Numbered from the stretch's first letter, positions 22,539 through 34,866 are shown. The stretch: DNA of 64,000 bases from Photorhabdus khanii NC19 (GCF_000517265.1 NZ_AYSJ01000004.1:1-64000), one strand, 5' to 3'. Numbers and translations are program-made. Notes: generated from the letters alone by a model not told the origin.

Positions 22539-23387
22539 TCAAAATACCAGCAATATCAGGCCGGCAAAGACAGGGATCGCCGCAGTCAGGCTATCAATAC
22601 GATCCATAACACCGCCATGTCCCGGAATTAGCTGACTGCTGTCTTTAATACCAGATTCACGTTTGAACATACTCTCAGTCAAATCACCAAATACAGAAGC
22701 GATAACAACAATAGCAGAACACAACATGAGTTTTTCAGGCATTACTGGTACTGGCGCATATTTACCAAATAACCATGAAATAATAGCCGCAGTTATTAAA
22801 CCACCAACTAATCCTTCCAACGTTTTTCCTGGCGAAACTTTTGGTGCCATTTTGTGTTTACCTAAAGTCCGTCCGAATAGATAAGCACCAGAGTCAGCTC
22901 CCCATACCAGCAACATGACATACAGCAACCACCATGCACCATGATATGCATTATCATCATATCCCTGAGTCCGCAAGACCATCATTCCACAGTAAAACGG
23001 CACTAATGTCAGGGCTCCAAACAAAAGGCGCAATAACATGGATTTCTTCCAGATTAAAGCGGAAGAAGGATAGGTAATAACCAGAAGAGTCGCAACGATC
23101 CACCAAATCATCCCCATCCATAAGATAAAGATGATTTGCTGTTGTTCAATCAAATCAGTGAAATCTGGCAAAGTATATTGTAAGGCCAATAAACCGATAG
23201 CAAATAGAACAGCCAGAATAACCCGTTTCTTTTGGCTAAATAAGCTGGCGAATTGCCCCCACTCCCATGCAGCAAGGACTGAGACAGCTATAATAACCAG
23301 CCCGAAAGCGGCTGGTGGCAGCAAGAACAGAGCGGCAATCACAAGAGGGATTAATATCACAGCCGTTATAAGGCGGTACTTCAGCAA
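22539..23387 (-). CDS. cdsA: Phosphatidate cytidylyltransferase
   Basis: Polytopic inner-membrane enzyme that makes CDP-diacylglycerol, the precursor of all phospholipids here. The 282 residues (E. coli 285) have about eight membrane segments and the C-terminal signature ending GIKDSSQLIPGHGGVMDRIDSL. It starts with TTG at 23,387, supported by a strong AGGAGG five bases upstream placed right after the uppS stop. Confidence 0.96.
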   Translation of the reverse strand: MLKYRLITAVILIPLVIAALFLLPPAAFGLVIIAVSVLAAWEWGQFASLFSQKKRVILAVLFAIGLLALQYTLPDFTDLIEQQQIIFILWMGMIWWIVATLLVITYPSSALIWKKSMLLRLLFGALTLVPFYCGMMVLRTQGYDDNAYHGAWWLLYVMLLVWGADSGAYLFGRTLGKHKMAPKVSPGKTLEGLVGGLITAAIISWLFGKYAPVPVMPEKLMLCSAIVVIASVFGDLTESMFKRESGIKDSSQLIPGHGGVMDRIDSLTAAIPVFAGLILLVF

Positions 23388-23396
23388 GAGTTCCTC

Positions 23397-24161
23397 CTAT
23401 GATCCCACATCGGCATCGTCTGGTATTGTTCCGCCAAACCGGCGTTCTCTTTTGGCAAAGGCATTAATTGCACCTTCAAAAACGGTTTCATTAAAATCAG
23501 GCCAGAGTATATCGGTAAAATAGAATTCTGCATAAGCTATCTGCCATAACAGAAAATTACTTATACGATGTTCACCGCCGGTTCTGATGACCAAATCAAC
23601 CTGAGGCTGCTGGCTCAGATTAATGTAATTATTGACTAATTCCTCAGTAATATCCTGTGGTTCAAGGGAATTATCCTTAATCTGCCGGGCAATTTTCTGA
23701 ACACTTTGAACTATATCCCAACGACCACCATAATTTGCAGCAATATTGAGTTGCAGACCAGTATTATTAGCAGTCAACTTAACCGAGCGACAGATACGCT
23801 CCTGTAAACGCTCACTGAACCGGCTGATATCACCAATAACAGATAATCTAATATTATGTTTATGTAAGCTTTTGATTTCGCTATCTAGTGCAAAAATAAA
23901 CAACTCCATTAAAGAGCTGACTTCCTGCTCCGGCCGATTCCAGTTTTCACTGCTGAAAGCGTACAGAGTCAACGACTCAATTTTGTGTTTAGCAGAGAAA
24001 CTCACCGCACTCCGTACCGCCTTAATCCCTGCACGATGACCAAAGACTCTTAATTTCCCACGTTTCTTTGCCCAACGGCCGTTACCATCCATAATAATGG
24101 CAACGTGTTTAGGTAATAATGACGACAAATCGTTCTGATGATGATCACTGGATAATATCAC
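23397..24161 (-). CDS. uppS: Undecaprenyl pyrophosphate synthase (cis-prenyltransferase)
   Basis: Adds eight isoprene units to farnesyl diphosphate to make the lipid carrier for peptidoglycan and LPS O-antigen. The 254 residues (E. coli 253) have catalytic Asp25 in [10 protein letters not shown] and the conserved [11 protein letters not shown] and [17 protein letters not shown] motifs. It lies upstream of cdsA with a 9-base gap; dxr, its pathway neighbour, is upstream behind a terminator. Confidence 0.97.
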   Translation of the reverse strand: MILSSDHHQNDLSSLLPKHVAIIMDGNGRWAKKRGKLRVFGHRAGIKAVRSAVSFSAKHKIESLTLYAFSSENWNRPEQEVSSLMELFIFALDSEIKSLHKHNIRLSVIGDISRFSERLQERICRSVKLTANNTGLQLNIAANYGGRWDIVQSVQKIARQIKDNSLEPQDITEELVNNYINLSQQPQVDLVIRTGGEHRISNFLLWQIAYAEFYFTDILWPDFNETVFEGAINAFAKRERRFGGTIPDDADVGS

Positions 24162-24218
24162 TCAATTAATCCTTTACTGGTTAGGGTAATTCTCTTACAA
24201 ATTCAGGCAGCCAAACAT

Positions 24219-24246
24219 AAAAAAGCCGTGTCTTGTATCACGACTT
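24219..24246 (-). terminator. Terminator after dxr
   Basis: On the minus strand, AAGTCGTG and CACGGCTT form an eight-base stem with one mismatch and an 8-base loop, followed directly by six T. It separates dxr from uppS. Confidence 0.75.
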
Positions 24247-24375
24247 GGGTAAAGACCTAATTATCTGAAAGAAAACCCTCCAAAATCTGAACTGTTAATT
24301 ATACCAACCAACAGTTATACGAAAACTATACCATCAGGTAAAAATGCGAACAAATACCCATTTGCCAAAGCAATA

Positions 24376-25572
24376 CTATCTAATAAATGAACTGATAGTG
24401 TTTATAGCTAAATCTCTTGCGAGCTTATCAATCTGTAAGACTTCTTCAATGCTCTGAGGTTCCGGTAAATTTAATTTTTCTACAACCTGCCGGTTTATAA
24501 TAGCAATATCTGTGAAAGAGATTCCATTTTGTAAAAAAACTTTAACGATTTCTTCATTCGCTGCATTCAGCGCTGTAGTTGCAGCCTGGCCTTCGTGGCA
24601 AGCTTCAATAGCCAGCTTCAAACAGGGGTACCGTTCATAATCTGGTTTCGAAAAAGTCAACGTGCCTAAAGAACAAAAATCAAGAGGTTCAACACCAGAA
24701 GCAATACGATTTGGGTATGCCATTGCATAAGCAATCGGCGTACACATATCCGGTGTTCCTAGTTGAGCGATAACGCTACCATCCTGATAGCGGACCATCG
24801 AGTGAATGACAGACTGAGGATGAATCACCACTTCCATTTCCGCAGCAGATGCATTGAACAAACAACACGCCTCAATGTATTCCAGACCTTTATTCATCAT
24901 TGTCGCAGAATCTACAGAAATCTTGCGCCCCATCGACCAATTCGGGTGAGCACAAGCCTGGTCCGGTGTCATAAAAGCCAACTGTTCCAACGGGGTATGA
25001 CGAAAAGGCCCACCCGATCCCGTCAAAATAATATTAGCAACCCCGTGTTGTTTCAGATCCCCGCACCCAAGATTCTGTTGTATTGCCTCAGGTAAACTCT
25101 GGAAAATAGCGTTATGCTCACTGTCAATGGGTAACAATTGAGCATTATGTTTTACCACGGCATCCATAAAAAACCGGCCGCTGGTGATCAGCGATTCTTT
25201 ATTCGCAAGTAAAATCTGCTTACCCGCCCGGATAGCGGCCAGTGTTGGCAATAAACCCGCAACACCGACAATCGCAGACATTACCTGATCAACATCATTC
25301 AAAGCAGCCAGATCACATGCAACCTGTTCGCCGAAAAGTACTTCGGTCTTACAACCTTGTTCAATAAGCAACTGTCTAAGCTCTTTTGCGGAAACTTCAT
25401 CCGCCATCGCAGCATATTGAGGCTGAAATTCCAGACATTGTTCAGCCATAACCTGAATATTCTTCCCAGCGACAAGCGCCGTTATTTCAAATTTATCAGG
25501 ATGATTGCGAACTACAGTAAGTGTACTTTTGCCTATGGAACCTGTGGAACCAAGGATGGTCAACCTTTTCAT
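24376..25572 (-). CDS. dxr: 1-deoxy-D-xylulose 5-phosphate reductoisomerase
   Basis: Second step of the MEP isoprenoid pathway (DXP to MEP, NADPH-dependent; target of fosmidomycin). The 398 residues equal the usual length. The Rossmann motif [13 protein letters not shown] is at the N terminus. Metal-binding acidic residues lie in the [13 protein letters not shown] region, and the GSGGPFR and [19 protein letters not shown] motifs are present. It is also called ispC. Confidence 0.98.
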   Translation of the reverse strand: MKRLTILGSTGSIGKSTLTVVRNHPDKFEITALVAGKNIQVMAEQCLEFQPQYAAMADEVSAKELRQLLIEQGCKTEVLFGEQVACDLAALNDVDQVMSAIVGVAGLLPTLAAIRAGKQILLANKESLITSGRFFMDAVVKHNAQLLPIDSEHNAIFQSLPEAIQQNLGCGDLKQHGVANIILTGSGGPFRHTPLEQLAFMTPDQACAHPNWSMGRKISVDSATMMNKGLEYIEACCLFNASAAEMEVVIHPQSVIHSMVRYQDGSVIAQLGTPDMCTPIAYAMAYPNRIASGVEPLDFCSLGTLTFSKPDYERYPCLKLAIEACHEGQAATTALNAANEEIVKVFLQNGISFTDIAIINRQVVEKLNLPEPQSIEEVLQIDKLARDLAINTISSFIR

Positions 25573-25663
25573 ACTGATGCTCTGAATTGCTCTGTTTGAT
25601 GTGTATTAATACTTGTCTGATTTGCCTGGCTATGAATGCCTATGGCCTCAGAGAAATGCCGGA

Positions 25664-25693
25664 TAAAAAATAGCGCCGCACGATAGCGACGCT
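25664..25693 (-). terminator. Terminator after frr
   Basis: On the minus strand, AGCGTCGC and GCGGCGCT pair (one G-T) around a 6-base loop and are followed by ATTTTTTA. It is 21 bases past the frr stop. Confidence 0.85.
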
Positions 25694-25714
25694 TGATATA
25701 TCTCACGAAAGAGA

Positions 25715-26272
25715 TTAGAACTCCATCAGTTCTTCTTCTTTCTTAGCTAAAGCTTCATCAACTTTTTTGATGAAATTATCGGTCAACTTCTGAATATCAT
25801 CCTGTGCACGACGCTCATCATCTTCACTGATCTCTTTATCTTTCAGTAAGGCTTTGATTTTATCGTTAGCATCACGACGAATATTACGCACAGAAACACG
25901 TCCTTGTTCAGCTTCGCTACGAACCACTTTAATCAGATCTTTACGACGTTCTTCTGTCAATGGGGGCAAAGGAACACGGATTGTTGTACCCGCAGAGGAG
26001 GGGTTCAGACCTAAATCAGAAGCCATGATTGCCTTTTCAATCGCCGGAGTCATAGTACGATCAAATACCGTGATAGCCAGAGTACGTGCATCCTCAGCGA
26101 TGACGTTAGCAATCTGACGCAGAGGTGTAGGCGCACCATAATACTCAACAGTGATACCGTCCAACAGACTTGGAGAAGCACGGCCAGTGCGAACCTTACT
26201 GATTTGGTTTTTAAGTGCTTCGACGCTTTTTTCCATACGGTCTTGTGCGTCTTTTTTAATTTCATTAATCAC
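25715..26272 (-). CDS. frr: Ribosome recycling factor
   Basis: Splits post-termination ribosomes together with EF-G. A GTG at 26,272 with AGGG eight bases upstream gives 185 residues, exactly the E. coli length, starting [15 protein letters not shown]; the frame open to 26,326 adds a non-homologous head. The [16 protein letters not shown] and [15 protein letters not shown] motifs are intact. It lies downstream of pyrH in the conserved rpsB-tsf-pyrH-frr order. Confidence 0.97.
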   Translation of the reverse strand: MINEIKKDAQDRMEKSVEALKNQISKVRTGRASPSLLDGITVEYYGAPTPLRQIANVIAEDARTLAITVFDRTMTPAIEKAIMASDLGLNPSSAGTTIRVPLPPLTEERRKDLIKVVRSEAEQGRVSVRNIRRDANDKIKALLKDKEISEDDERRAQDDIQKLTDNFIKKVDEALAKKEEELMEF

Positions 26273-26391
26273 GTTACAAACCCTTGGGAACTGGTTGTTT
26301 TTCAAGTCATAAGTCATTATGACCATGTTTGTTAAATTTGACGTATCAGGCGACTAATCATACCGCCAAACATCTCTGGTGTCTCTGAACA

Positions 26392-27120
26392 TTATTCGTG
26401 GGAAATCAGGGTACCTTCATTTTCACCCATCACCACACGACGCAACGCACCCGGTTTATTCATATTGAATACACGAATGGGTAAGCTATGATCACGAGCC
26501 AGAGTGAATGCCGCCAAATCCATGACTTTTAATTCACGCTCTAATACCTGCTGATAAGACAGCTTATCAAACAATACCGCTTCTGCATCTTTAGCCGGAT
26601 CAGCAGAGTAAACACCATCTACTTTAGTTGCTTTTAGCACAACATCTGCTTCAATCTCAATACCACGCAAACATGCTGCCGAATCTGTCGTAAAGAACGG
26701 ATTGCCAGTACCCGCAGAGAAAATAACAACCCGACCATGACGTAACAAACTAATCGCTTCTGCCCAACTATAGTTATCGCAAACGCCATTTAAAGGAATG
26801 GCAGACATTAGACGGGCGTTCACATAGGCGCGGTGTAATGCATCCCGCATTGCCAAACCATTCATCACTGTTGCCAACATGCCCATGTGGTCGCCTACTA
26901 CACGGTTCATTCCTGCTTCAGCCAAACCCGCGCCACGAAACAGGTTACCCCCGCCAATGACGACACCGACCTGTATGCCTAACTCAACCAGTTCTTTGAT
27001 CTCTTGAGCCATGCGGTCTAAGACGCTGGCATCTATACCAAAACCTTCTGCACCTTGCAGGGCTTCGCCACTGAGCTTAAGCAGGATACGCTGATATACG
27101 GGTTTTGCATTGGTTGCCAT
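26392..27120 (-). CDS. pyrH: Uridylate kinase
   Basis: Hexameric UMP kinase of pyrimidine synthesis, activated by GTP and inhibited by UTP; it also takes part in carAB control in E. coli. The ATG at 27,120 ([21 protein letters not shown]) gives 242 residues versus 241 in E. coli; the longer frame is not homologous upstream. The glycine-rich [11 protein letters not shown] and [23 protein letters not shown] motifs of the amino-acid-kinase fold are present. Confidence 0.97.
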   Translation of the reverse strand: MATNAKPVYQRILLKLSGEALQGAEGFGIDASVLDRMAQEIKELVELGIQVGVVIGGGNLFRGAGLAEAGMNRVVGDHMGMLATVMNGLAMRDALHRAYVNARLMSAIPLNGVCDNYSWAEAISLLRHGRVVIFSAGTGNPFFTTDSAACLRGIEIEADVVLKATKVDGVYSADPAKDAEAVLFDKLSYQQVLERELKVMDLAAFTLARDHSLPIRVFNMNKPGALRRVVMGENEGTLISHE

Positions 27121-27228
27121 GATGTTCTGTCCTAAAGCAGAAAAGTATATTGGGGATTTACATACATCCAAGCCACTCTGACCAGATGCAAAAACTCAAC
27201 GCCTACTGGAATAGACGGTTTAGATTAG

Positions 27229-27260
27229 ATAAAACAGAACCGCCATTTGGCGGCTCTGTT
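27229..27260 (-). terminator. Terminator after tsf
   Basis: On the minus strand, AACAGAGCCGCC and GGCGGTTCTGTT form a 12-base stem with one mismatch and an AAAT loop, then TTTATC. It lies just past the tsf stop. Confidence 0.8.
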
Positions 27261-27268
27261 TATAGAAA

Positions 27269-28126
27269 TTAAGACTGTTTACTCATTGCAGCAACTTCTG
27301 CTGCGAAGTCAGCCTCAACTTTCTCAATACCTTCACCAACTTCATAACGGATGAAGTCAGTCACTTTAGCATTGTTCTCTTTCAGCAGATCGCCAACCGT
27401 TTTGCTTGGGTCCATCACGAAATGCTGACCAGTCAGAGAGATCTCGCCGGTGAATTTGTTCATACGGCCAGAAACCATTTTCTCTGCGATTTCGCGTGGT
27501 TTACCAGACTGCATTGCGATATCCAGCTGGATTTGGTGCTCACGCTCAACAACGTCAGCAGGGACATCACTTGGGTTAACATATTCTGGCTTGCTGGCGG
27601 CAATGTGCATAGCCACATGCTTAATCAGCTCTTCATTAGCGCCTTCAGCCGCAACCAGAACACCGATACGCGCGCCATGCAGGTAAGTCCCCAGTTGTTC
27701 ACTTTCTAATACAGAAACGCGACGAATGTTGATGTTTTCACCGATTTTAGCAACCAGTGTAGTACGTTGTTCTTCGAACTTCGCTTTCAGAATTTCAATG
27801 TCAGAGACTTTATCAGCCAATACTGCTGCCATAACTTCTTTACCAAAAGCGATGAAGCCTGCATCTTTAGCAACGAAGTCAGTTTCACAGTTCAACTCAA
27901 CCAAAGCACCGAATTTGCCATCAGCAGCCACTTCCGCCAGGATGATACCTTCAGCTGCAACACGGCCAGCTTTCTTAGCCGCTTTCGCCTGACCTGATTT
28001 GCGCATATTGTCAATGGCTAACTCGATGTCGCCATTAGCTTCAACCAGCGCTTTTTTACATTCCATCATACCTGCGCCAGTACGCTCACGCAGTTCTTTT
28101 ACCAAAGCAGCGGTAATTCCAGACAT
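27269..28126 (-). CDS. tsf: Elongation factor Ts
   Basis: Nucleotide exchange factor that regenerates EF-Tu-GTP. The 285 residues (E. coli 283) begin with the UBA-like domain [23 protein letters not shown]. The invariant TDFVAKD motif that inserts into EF-Tu and the core dimer-like repeats follow. GAGGAAT precedes the ATG. It lies downstream of rpsB, behind an attenuator-like hairpin. Confidence 0.98.
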   Translation of the reverse strand: MSGITAALVKELRERTGAGMMECKKALVEANGDIELAIDNMRKSGQAKAAKKAGRVAAEGIILAEVAADGKFGALVELNCETDFVAKDAGFIAFGKEVMAAVLADKVSDIEILKAKFEEQRTTLVAKIGENINIRRVSVLESEQLGTYLHGARIGVLVAAEGANEELIKHVAMHIAASKPEYVNPSDVPADVVEREHQIQLDIAMQSGKPREIAEKMVSGRMNKFTGEISLTGQHFVMDPSKTVGDLLKENNAKVTDFIRYEVGEGIEKVEADFAAEVAAMSKQS

Positions 28127-28195
28127 TTGTTTTATTCCTCGATGTATCCCGCAGGAAGATAATATCCCACATGGATAGTTCTTATATCAGATACG

Positions 28196-28223
28196 TAAAA
28201 GGGGGGCCATAACAGGCCCCCCT
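28196..28223 (-). terminator. Attenuator-like hairpin between rpsB and tsf
   Basis: On the minus strand, AGGGGGGCC and GGCCCCCCT form a perfect nine-base GC stem with a 6-base loop, followed by TTTA. A partial terminator at this position lowers tsf relative to rpsB in E. coli; the same role is inferred here. Confidence 0.75.
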
Positions 28224-28277
28224 AACCAATATATTTCAATACCTGGTTAATAAGGGCTCAACAATGAGCTTGCCTTA

Positions 28278-29277
<1,000 letters not shown>

Positions 29278-29328
29278 TTGACATCCTCCCCCACTTTCGC
29301 ACTTCGTGACTCAAGAGGGGGATCCCCG

Positions 29329-30561
29329 TTAGTGGGCGACGGCTGATCGCTCTGCGTCTGGTTCCTGCTTCGACGGGCGGCCTGACTGCACCATCCCTCC
29401 ACAGGCAAGCACGGCATGTCCTGCCGCTAAAATGTTACGAGCGCCGTTTACATCTGCGTTCGCGGTATATCCACACACCTGGCACACGAATTTACTCTGC
29501 GACAAGCGGTTCTCTTTTGCTGTATGACCGCAACATGCGCACCGCTGGCTGGTGTATGCCGGAGGGACTGCCAGTACCTGACCGCCGCGCCAGCGCTGCT
29601 TATATTCTAGCTGACGGCACATTTCATACCAGCCCTGATCCAATATCGCGCGATTTAAGCCTGATTTAGCCCGAACGTTCCTTCCGGGCTGTTCTGCCGT
29701 GCCTTTCGCTGACTTCGACATGTTACTGACCTTCAAATCTTCAATCACGATCATCGCGTGGTTTTTGCTTATTTTCGTGGTGGTCTTATGAAGGTAGTCG
29801 CGGCGAATATTAGCAATATGCGCGTGCAGACGCTGAATTTTTCGCTTCTGTTTCTGCCAGTTGGCGCTGAACTTAACTTTGCGGCTTAACTGATGCTGAA
29901 GCCTCGCCAGCTTGCGCTGATTGCGCTTAAAACTGTTTACAGGTTCGTATATTGTGCCATCCGAGAGCGTGGCCAGTTTTGTTATCCCCACATCCAACCC
30001 AATCATTGAGGAGGATTCATGCTGGGGGTCAGGCGTCTCAATTTCGACCTGAAATGAGATGGACCATTTACCCGCTGACTGGTTGATGGCGGCATTTTTA
30101 ATTTTTCCGTTCACCTCCTGCGATTGCCGGAATTTAACCCAACCGAGACCCGAAGGCAGTTTTACCCGACGATGTTTAAGTAGACAATATTTCTCAAAAT
30201 TAACGAAGCGGATCGAATCGCGTCCGTCATTTTTTCTTTTAAATACAGGCGCTTTTGCCGACAATTTTTTATCAAAACAACGTTTCCACGCTCCGTGTAA
30301 ATCTTTGAGTTTTTGCTGAAGGTTATCCGTGTAGGCTTCCTGCAAAAAGGCGTGTTCCGGCATGTTTTTCCACACCGTGAGCATCCTATTCAGCTCAAAA
30401 GCGGAGGGAAGTTTGCCGCCTGACTCAAGAATGCGCTTCGTTTCGTCAAGCCCGTAATTCCAGACGAAACGAGCACAGCCGCATAACTGCCGCAGACGCT
30501 GCGACTGTTCTTCGGTTGGCTCTAGTCTGAACTTGTAGGCTTTCAGTATCAGCATTATCAT
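29329..30561 (-). CDS. tnpB: TnpB, RNA-guided nuclease of the IS605-type element
   Basis: TnpB proteins are compact RNA-guided DNA endonucleases, ancestors of Cas12, that use an RNA from the element's right end to cut targets next to the element's insertion motif and so favour its retention. The 410 residues have an N-terminal helix-turn-helix-like segment ([16 protein letters not shown]), a split RuvC domain with Asp190 (GLDVG), Glu274 (VIEDL) and Asp370 (NADVNGARN), and a zinc finger CxxC/CxxC at about 341-363. All key residues are present, so it is probably active. Its 3' end lies about 50 bases from the proposed element end. Confidence 0.9.
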   Translation of the reverse strand: MIMLILKAYKFRLEPTEEQSQRLRQLCGCARFVWNYGLDETKRILESGGKLPSAFELNRMLTVWKNMPEHAFLQEAYTDNLQQKLKDLHGAWKRCFDKKLSAKAPVFKRKNDGRDSIRFVNFEKYCLLKHRRVKLPSGLGWVKFRQSQEVNGKIKNAAINQSAGKWSISFQVEIETPDPQHESSSMIGLDVGITKLATLSDGTIYEPVNSFKRNQRKLARLQHQLSRKVKFSANWQKQKRKIQRLHAHIANIRRDYLHKTTTKISKNHAMIVIEDLKVSNMSKSAKGTAEQPGRNVRAKSGLNRAILDQGWYEMCRQLEYKQRWRGGQVLAVPPAYTSQRCACCGHTAKENRLSQSKFVCQVCGYTANADVNGARNILAAGHAVLACGGMVQSGRPSKQEPDAERSAVAH

Positions 30562-30613
30562 TCAGTGTGTAGTCAGTTTGTTCTCTATCTTACTGTGCCT
30601 TCGGCTAACTTCA

Positions 30614-31000
30614 ATGCAAAAATACAAAATGAATCGTTCACGACATGCCGCCTTTCTTTTGCATGTACATCTTGTGTTTGTGACCAAATACCGTAGAAAG
30701 ATTCTTGGCGAGCGACACTATGCAGGTGAAATCTGCTGTGACTTCGACGCAGAACTTAAAGAGAGTCACGGCGATTTAGATCATGTTCATATGCTGATTG
30801 AGTATCCCCCGACCGTTCAGCTATCGGTATTGGTTAACTCGCTGAAAGCGGTAACCTCCCGTCGCTTACGTAATGAGTTTCTGGACTTACGCGGAGCATA
30901 CGGAAAGGCCGTTCTCTGGTCTCGCTCCTACTTTGCGGGTTCATGCGGTGGAGCACCGCTGGAAGTGGTGAAACAATACATTCAACATCAGCGTGGCTGA
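30614..31000 (+). CDS. tnpA: TnpA, Y1 HUH transposase of the IS605-type element (possibly shortened)
   Basis: Single-strand transposase that cuts and rejoins element ends. The HUH motif DHVHMLI and the catalytic tyrosine in VVKQYIQ are present, as are LHVHLVFVTKYRR and SRSYFAGSCGGAP. Between KYRRKILGER and CCDFDAEL the protein seems about six residues shorter than relatives I recall, which would affect a helix; I cannot confirm this without alignment. The ATG chosen is one of two close candidates (the other at 30,629); neither has a good ribosome binding site. It diverges from tnpB, their starts about 50 bases apart. Confidence 0.8.
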   Translation: MQKYKMNRSRHAAFLLHVHLVFVTKYRRKILGERHYAGEICCDFDAELKESHGDLDHVHMLIEYPPTVQLSVLVNSLKAVTSRRLRNEFLDLRGAYGKAVLWSRSYFAGSCGGAPLEVVKQYIQHQRG

Positions 31001-31007
31001 TGATTCT

Positions 31008-31026
31008 ACGGGCTTTTCAAGCCCGT
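31008..31026 (+). terminator. Hairpin after tnpA
   Basis: A perfect eight-base stem ACGGGCTT/AAGCCCGT with a three-base loop lies eight bases after the tnpA stop, inside the element. It may limit read-through or belong to the left-end structure. Confidence 0.5.
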
Positions 31027-31232
31027 CCAAATTCCCCTCCCACCTGATGTCGGCGGGAGTACCCTTTGGAGATAAAGATGGATATTCCTAATAAATACAA
31101 ATAACGGGGGAAATATGGCTACCAACGGTTATTGGCAGATATTCTGTAGGCTGATACCATTGGTTCAATAATTTTTTCCCTATTGATAATCATACAACCA
31201 GCAGATTTGCTGGCTTTGAATGGACAAGTTTC

Positions 31233-32030
31233 ATGGCAATCTCAATTAAAACCTCTGAAGATATTGAAAAAATGCGCGTCGCCGGCCGCCTGGCGGCGGA
31301 AGTACTGGAAATGATTGAACCTTACGTCAAACCCGGTGTGACAACAGGTGAATTGGATCGCATCTGTCACGATCACATCACCAATAAACAACAGGCTGTT
31401 TCAGCTTGTCTTGGTTATCACGGTTTCCCAAAATCTGTTTGTATTTCTGTTAATGACGTCGTTTGTCACGGTATCCCAAGTGATGATAAGGCTCTAAAAA
31501 ATGGCGATATCGTTAATATTGATGTGACTGTCATAAAAGAGGGCTTTCACGGCGATACGTCAAAAATGTTTATTGTTGGTAAGCCAACCATTCAGGGTGA
31601 GCGTCTATGCCGCATCACTCAAGAAAGCCTCTATCTGGCACTGAAAATGGTAAAACCAGGTATTCGCCTGCGCACTCTTGGTAAAGCCATTCAACAATTT
31701 GTTGAAGCCAAGAATTTCTCTGTGGTTCGTGAATATTGTGGTCACGGCATCGGCGCAGTCTTCCATGAGGAACCTCAAGTACTGCACTATGATGCAGATG
31801 ATGGCGGTGTTGTACTGCAAAAAGGGATGGCTTTCACTATTGAACCTATGGTTAACACTGGCGATTACCGCATCCGTACCATGAAAGATGGCTGGACAGT
31901 CAAAACCAAAGACCGCAGTTTGTCTGCTCAGTATGAACACACAATTGTTGTAACTGATAACGGCTGTGAAATCATGACCTTGCGAAAAGAAGAGGAACCC
32001 GTTCTTTCCGCCGTCCTGGTCAATGAATAA
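31233..32030 (+). CDS. map: Methionine aminopeptidase, type I
   Basis: Removes the initiator methionine from nascent proteins; essential. The 265 residues (E. coli 264) have all five metal ligands: aspartates in NIDVTV and HGDTSKM, histidine in GHGIG, glutamates in FTIEPM and QYEHT, plus the substrate histidine in VVCHGIP. It starts after a 160-base gap from the insertion sequence end, so its promoter region may have been altered by the insertion. Confidence 0.97.
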   Translation: MAISIKTSEDIEKMRVAGRLAAEVLEMIEPYVKPGVTTGELDRICHDHITNKQQAVSACLGYHGFPKSVCISVNDVVCHGIPSDDKALKNGDIVNIDVTVIKEGFHGDTSKMFIVGKPTIQGERLCRITQESLYLALKMVKPGIRLRTLGKAIQQFVEAKNFSVVREYCGHGIGAVFHEEPQVLHYDADDGGVVLQKGMAFTIEPMVNTGDYRIRTMKDGWTVKTKDRSLSAQYEHTIVVTDNGCEIMTLRKEEEPVLSAVLVNE

Positions 32031-32138
32031 GTTAGACGCTAAATTGTGAAGCCTTAGTGAAACCATACAGGGCTTCCAATCTCTTTCTCTAGCAATATCT
32101 CCTGTTCAACACGATATTTTCTCAGTAATCTGGCCGTT

Positions 32139-34817
32139 ATGATTCGCCTTTCTCACGGGTTCATACTTATGCCAGCAGATATCGCCACCATTAAGGCTCC
32201 TGTCCCGCCACTTTCTCCAACTGATTTTTCCTGTGATGATCTTCACTACCCGGTGCTGAAACGACACCTCGAAGAATTTCAACTTTGGCTAGAACATGCA
32301 TTTAAAGCAGGAATTTCCGCAGAAGCCTTGATTTCAGCCCGCAGTGATTACATAGATCAGTTGCTGAAACAGTTATGGAATGTTTATGGGTTTGACAAAA
32401 TTTCATCACTTTCATTGATTGCGGTCGGCGGATACGGCCGACGGGAGCTGCACCCGCTATCTGATATTGACGTGCTGATACTCAGTGAGCAACCTCTCAC
32501 ACAACATCAAGCTCAGAATATCGGACAATTTATCACCTTATTGTGGGATATCCGGCTGGAAGTAGGCCATAGTGTTCGTACATTCGAAGAATGTTTGCTG
32601 GAAGGGCTGTCAGACCTGACTGTTGCGACAAATTTAATCGAATCACGGTTAATCTGCGGCGATCTGTCACTTTTTCTTCGATTACAGCGACATACCTGCA
32701 ATGATGGTTTCTGGCCTTCCACTGAATTCTTTGATGCCAAAATTGTCGAACAACATGAACGCCACCAGCGCTATCACAGCACCAGTTACAATCTGGAACC
32801 GGATATCAAAAGCAGTCCCGGAGGGTTACGGGATATCCATACCTTACTGTGGGTTGCCCGCCGCCATTTTGGAGCAACCTCAATAGATGAAATGGTCGAT
32901 TTCGGCTTCCTGACAGCGGAAGAACGTAATGAATTGAATGAGTGCCAAAGTTTCCTTTGGCGTATCCGCTTTGCCCTTCATCTGGTCGTTAATCGTTATG
33001 ATAATCGCCTGTTGTTTGATCGCCAATTCAGCATTGCTCAATTACTGGGCTATCAAGGAGAACGTAATCAGCCGATAGAGCGGATGATGAAAGATTTCTA
33101 CCGAATGACACGCCGCGTCAGCGAACTCAACAATATGCTGCTGCAACTGTTTGATGAAGCTATTCTGGCACTGGAAACCAGTGAAAAATCCCGCCCACTG
33201 GATAGTGAATTCCAGCTACGTGGACAATTAATTGATCTGGTCGATGAGACGCTGTTTATCAAAGATCCCACAGCAATTATGCGGATGTTTTATCGCATGG
33301 CGGAACATGCCGAAGTTCAGGGCATCTATTCTACTACGTTACGCCAGCTCCGTTATGCCCGCCGCAATTTGAATCAGCCATTGTGTGAATTACCCGAAGC
33401 CCGCCAAATCTTTATGGATATCCTGCGTCACCCAAGGGCGATTGAAAGCGCATTTGTCCCCATGCACCGTCACAGTGTTCTTGGCGCCTATACACCGCTT
33501 TGGGGCAACATTGTCGGCCAGATGCAATTTGATCTGTTTCACGCATACACCGTCGATGAGCATACAATCCGTGTGCTGAGAAAATTGGAAAGTTTTGCTG
33601 ATGAGAACAACCGTGCAGCCCATCCGCTCTGCGTTGAACTATACCCGCGTTTACCTCAGCTTGAGATCCTGCGCCTTGCTGCGTTGTTTCACGATATCGC
33701 CAAAGGGCGTAATGGTGACCATTCTGAACTTGGCGCTGAAGATACGCTGGCGTTTTCACTGCAACATGGGCTTAACTCACGAGAAGCTGACTTGGTGACT
33801 TGGCTGGTGCGTCATCATCTATTAATGTCAGTCACGGCTCAACGGCGAGATATCCAGGATCCAGAAGTCATTAAACAATTTGCCCATGAAATACTCAATG
33901 AAACCCGGTTACATTATCTCATTTGCCTGACAGTCGCTGATATCTGCGCAACCAACGTCAACCTATGGAATAGTTGGAAGCAGAGCTTATTACGGGAACT
34001 CTATTTCTCTACAGAGAACCAATTGCGCCAGGGAAATACACCGGATTTGCGGGAACGCATCCGTCATAACCGTTTTCAGGCTCTTGCGCTTCTGCGCCAG
34101 GACAATATTAACGAGCAGAAACTGCATCAGCTTTGGAGCCGTTGCCATGCAGATTATTTCCTTCGCCATACACCAAGGCAACTGGCATGGCACGCCCGCC
34201 ATCTGGTGGCACATGATTCTCAAGAGCCGCTGATACTGATCAGTACTAAGCCAACTCGCGGCGGTACCGAGATTTTTATCTGGAGTCCGGACCGCCCTTC
34301 CCTATTTGCAGCGGTTGTCGGCGAACTGGACAGACGCAATCTCAGCGTTCATAACGCTCAGATATTTACCAACCGTGATGATATGACGATGGACACTTTT
34401 GTGGTACTGGAGCCCAATGGTCACCCTTTAGCACCAGATCGTCATGAAATAATACATAACGCACTTTTGCGGGTCGTTCTGGATCCTTATACCAAAACAC
34501 CCAAAGCACGAAGATTACCAACCAAACTACGTCACTTTAATGTACCCACAAAAGTGAGCTTCCTGCCTACCCACAATGAACGGCGAACCTATATGGAACT
34601 ATTCGCACTGGATCAACCAGGATTACTGGCCAGAGTCGGCAATATTTTTACCGAAATGGAAGTTTCACTGCATGGTGCACACATCACTACGATCGGCGAA
34701 CGTGTCGAAGACTTTTTTGTTCTAGCGGATAAGGACCACAAAGCATTAAATAAAAAAATCAGAGAAGAATTGTCAGAAAGGTTGACAGAAACCCTAAATC
34801 CAAAGGATAAAATGTAA
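32139..34817 (+). CDS. glnD: Bifunctional PII uridylyltransferase/uridylyl-removing enzyme
   Basis: Glutamine sensor that uridylylates and de-uridylylates PII (GlnB/GlnK), setting nitrogen assimilation. It has a nucleotidyltransferase domain with [15 protein letters not shown] (residues 97-111, two catalytic aspartates), an HD domain ([14 protein letters not shown] near 515) and two C-terminal ACT domains ([14 protein letters not shown] and [14 protein letters not shown]). The 892 residues are close to the 890 of E. coli. An ATG ten codons downstream (MPADIATI) is an alternative start. Confidence 0.97.
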   Translation: MIRLSHGFILMPADIATIKAPVPPLSPTDFSCDDLHYPVLKRHLEEFQLWLEHAFKAGISAEALISARSDYIDQLLKQLWNVYGFDKISSLSLIAVGGYGRRELHPLSDIDVLILSEQPLTQHQAQNIGQFITLLWDIRLEVGHSVRTFEECLLEGLSDLTVATNLIESRLICGDLSLFLRLQRHTCNDGFWPSTEFFDAKIVEQHERHQRYHSTSYNLEPDIKSSPGGLRDIHTLLWVARRHFGATSIDEMVDFGFLTAEERNELNECQSFLWRIRFALHLVVNRYDNRLLFDRQFSIAQLLGYQGERNQPIERMMKDFYRMTRRVSELNNMLLQLFDEAILALETSEKSRPLDSEFQLRGQLIDLVDETLFIKDPTAIMRMFYRMAEHAEVQGIYSTTLRQLRYARRNLNQPLCELPEARQIFMDILRHPRAIESAFVPMHRHSVLGAYTPLWGNIVGQMQFDLFHAYTVDEHTIRVLRKLESFADENNRAAHPLCVELYPRLPQLEILRLAALFHDIAKGRNGDHSELGAEDTLAFSLQHGLNSREADLVTWLVRHHLLMSVTAQRRDIQDPEVIKQFAHEILNETRLHYLICLTVADICATNVNLWNSWKQSLLRELYFSTENQLRQGNTPDLRERIRHNRFQALALLRQDNINEQKLHQLWSRCHADYFLRHTPRQLAWHARHLVAHDSQEPLILISTKPTRGGTEIFIWSPDRPSLFAAVVGELDRRNLSVHNAQIFTNRDDMTMDTFVVLEPNGHPLAPDRHEIIHNALLRVVLDPYTKTPKARRLPTKLRHFNVPTKVSFLPTHNERRTYMELFALDQPGLLARVGNIFTEMEVSLHGAHITTIGERVEDFFVLADKDHKALNKKIREELSERLTETLNPKDKM

Positions 34818-34866
34818 CTGAATACAAGCCCCCATGATTCGGCTGATAACCAAGGAAACAGATGTA

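Larger units (their letters stand above)
29278..31071. mobile_element. IS605-type insertion sequence (IS200/IS605 family)
   Basis: It carries divergent tnpA (plus) and tnpB (minus) with hairpins near both ends and no terminal inverted repeats, as expected of this family. Read along the tnpB strand, the left end lies after TTTAT (31,072-31,076), followed 12 bases later by a CTCCC...GGGAG hairpin. The right end has a CCCCC...GGGGG hairpin 10 bases before TCAA (29,278-29,281), the classical right-end cleavage sequence of IS608. The exact ends are inferred from these signals. It sits in the map-rpsB gap and disrupts no gene. Confidence 0.78.

Noticed and set aside
31233..32030. GHGIGAVFHEEP in Map, where E. 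coli has GHGIGRGFHEEP
   Set aside because: All metal ligands are intact and I recall alanine at this site in other gammaproteobacterial enzymes, so it is ordinary variation.
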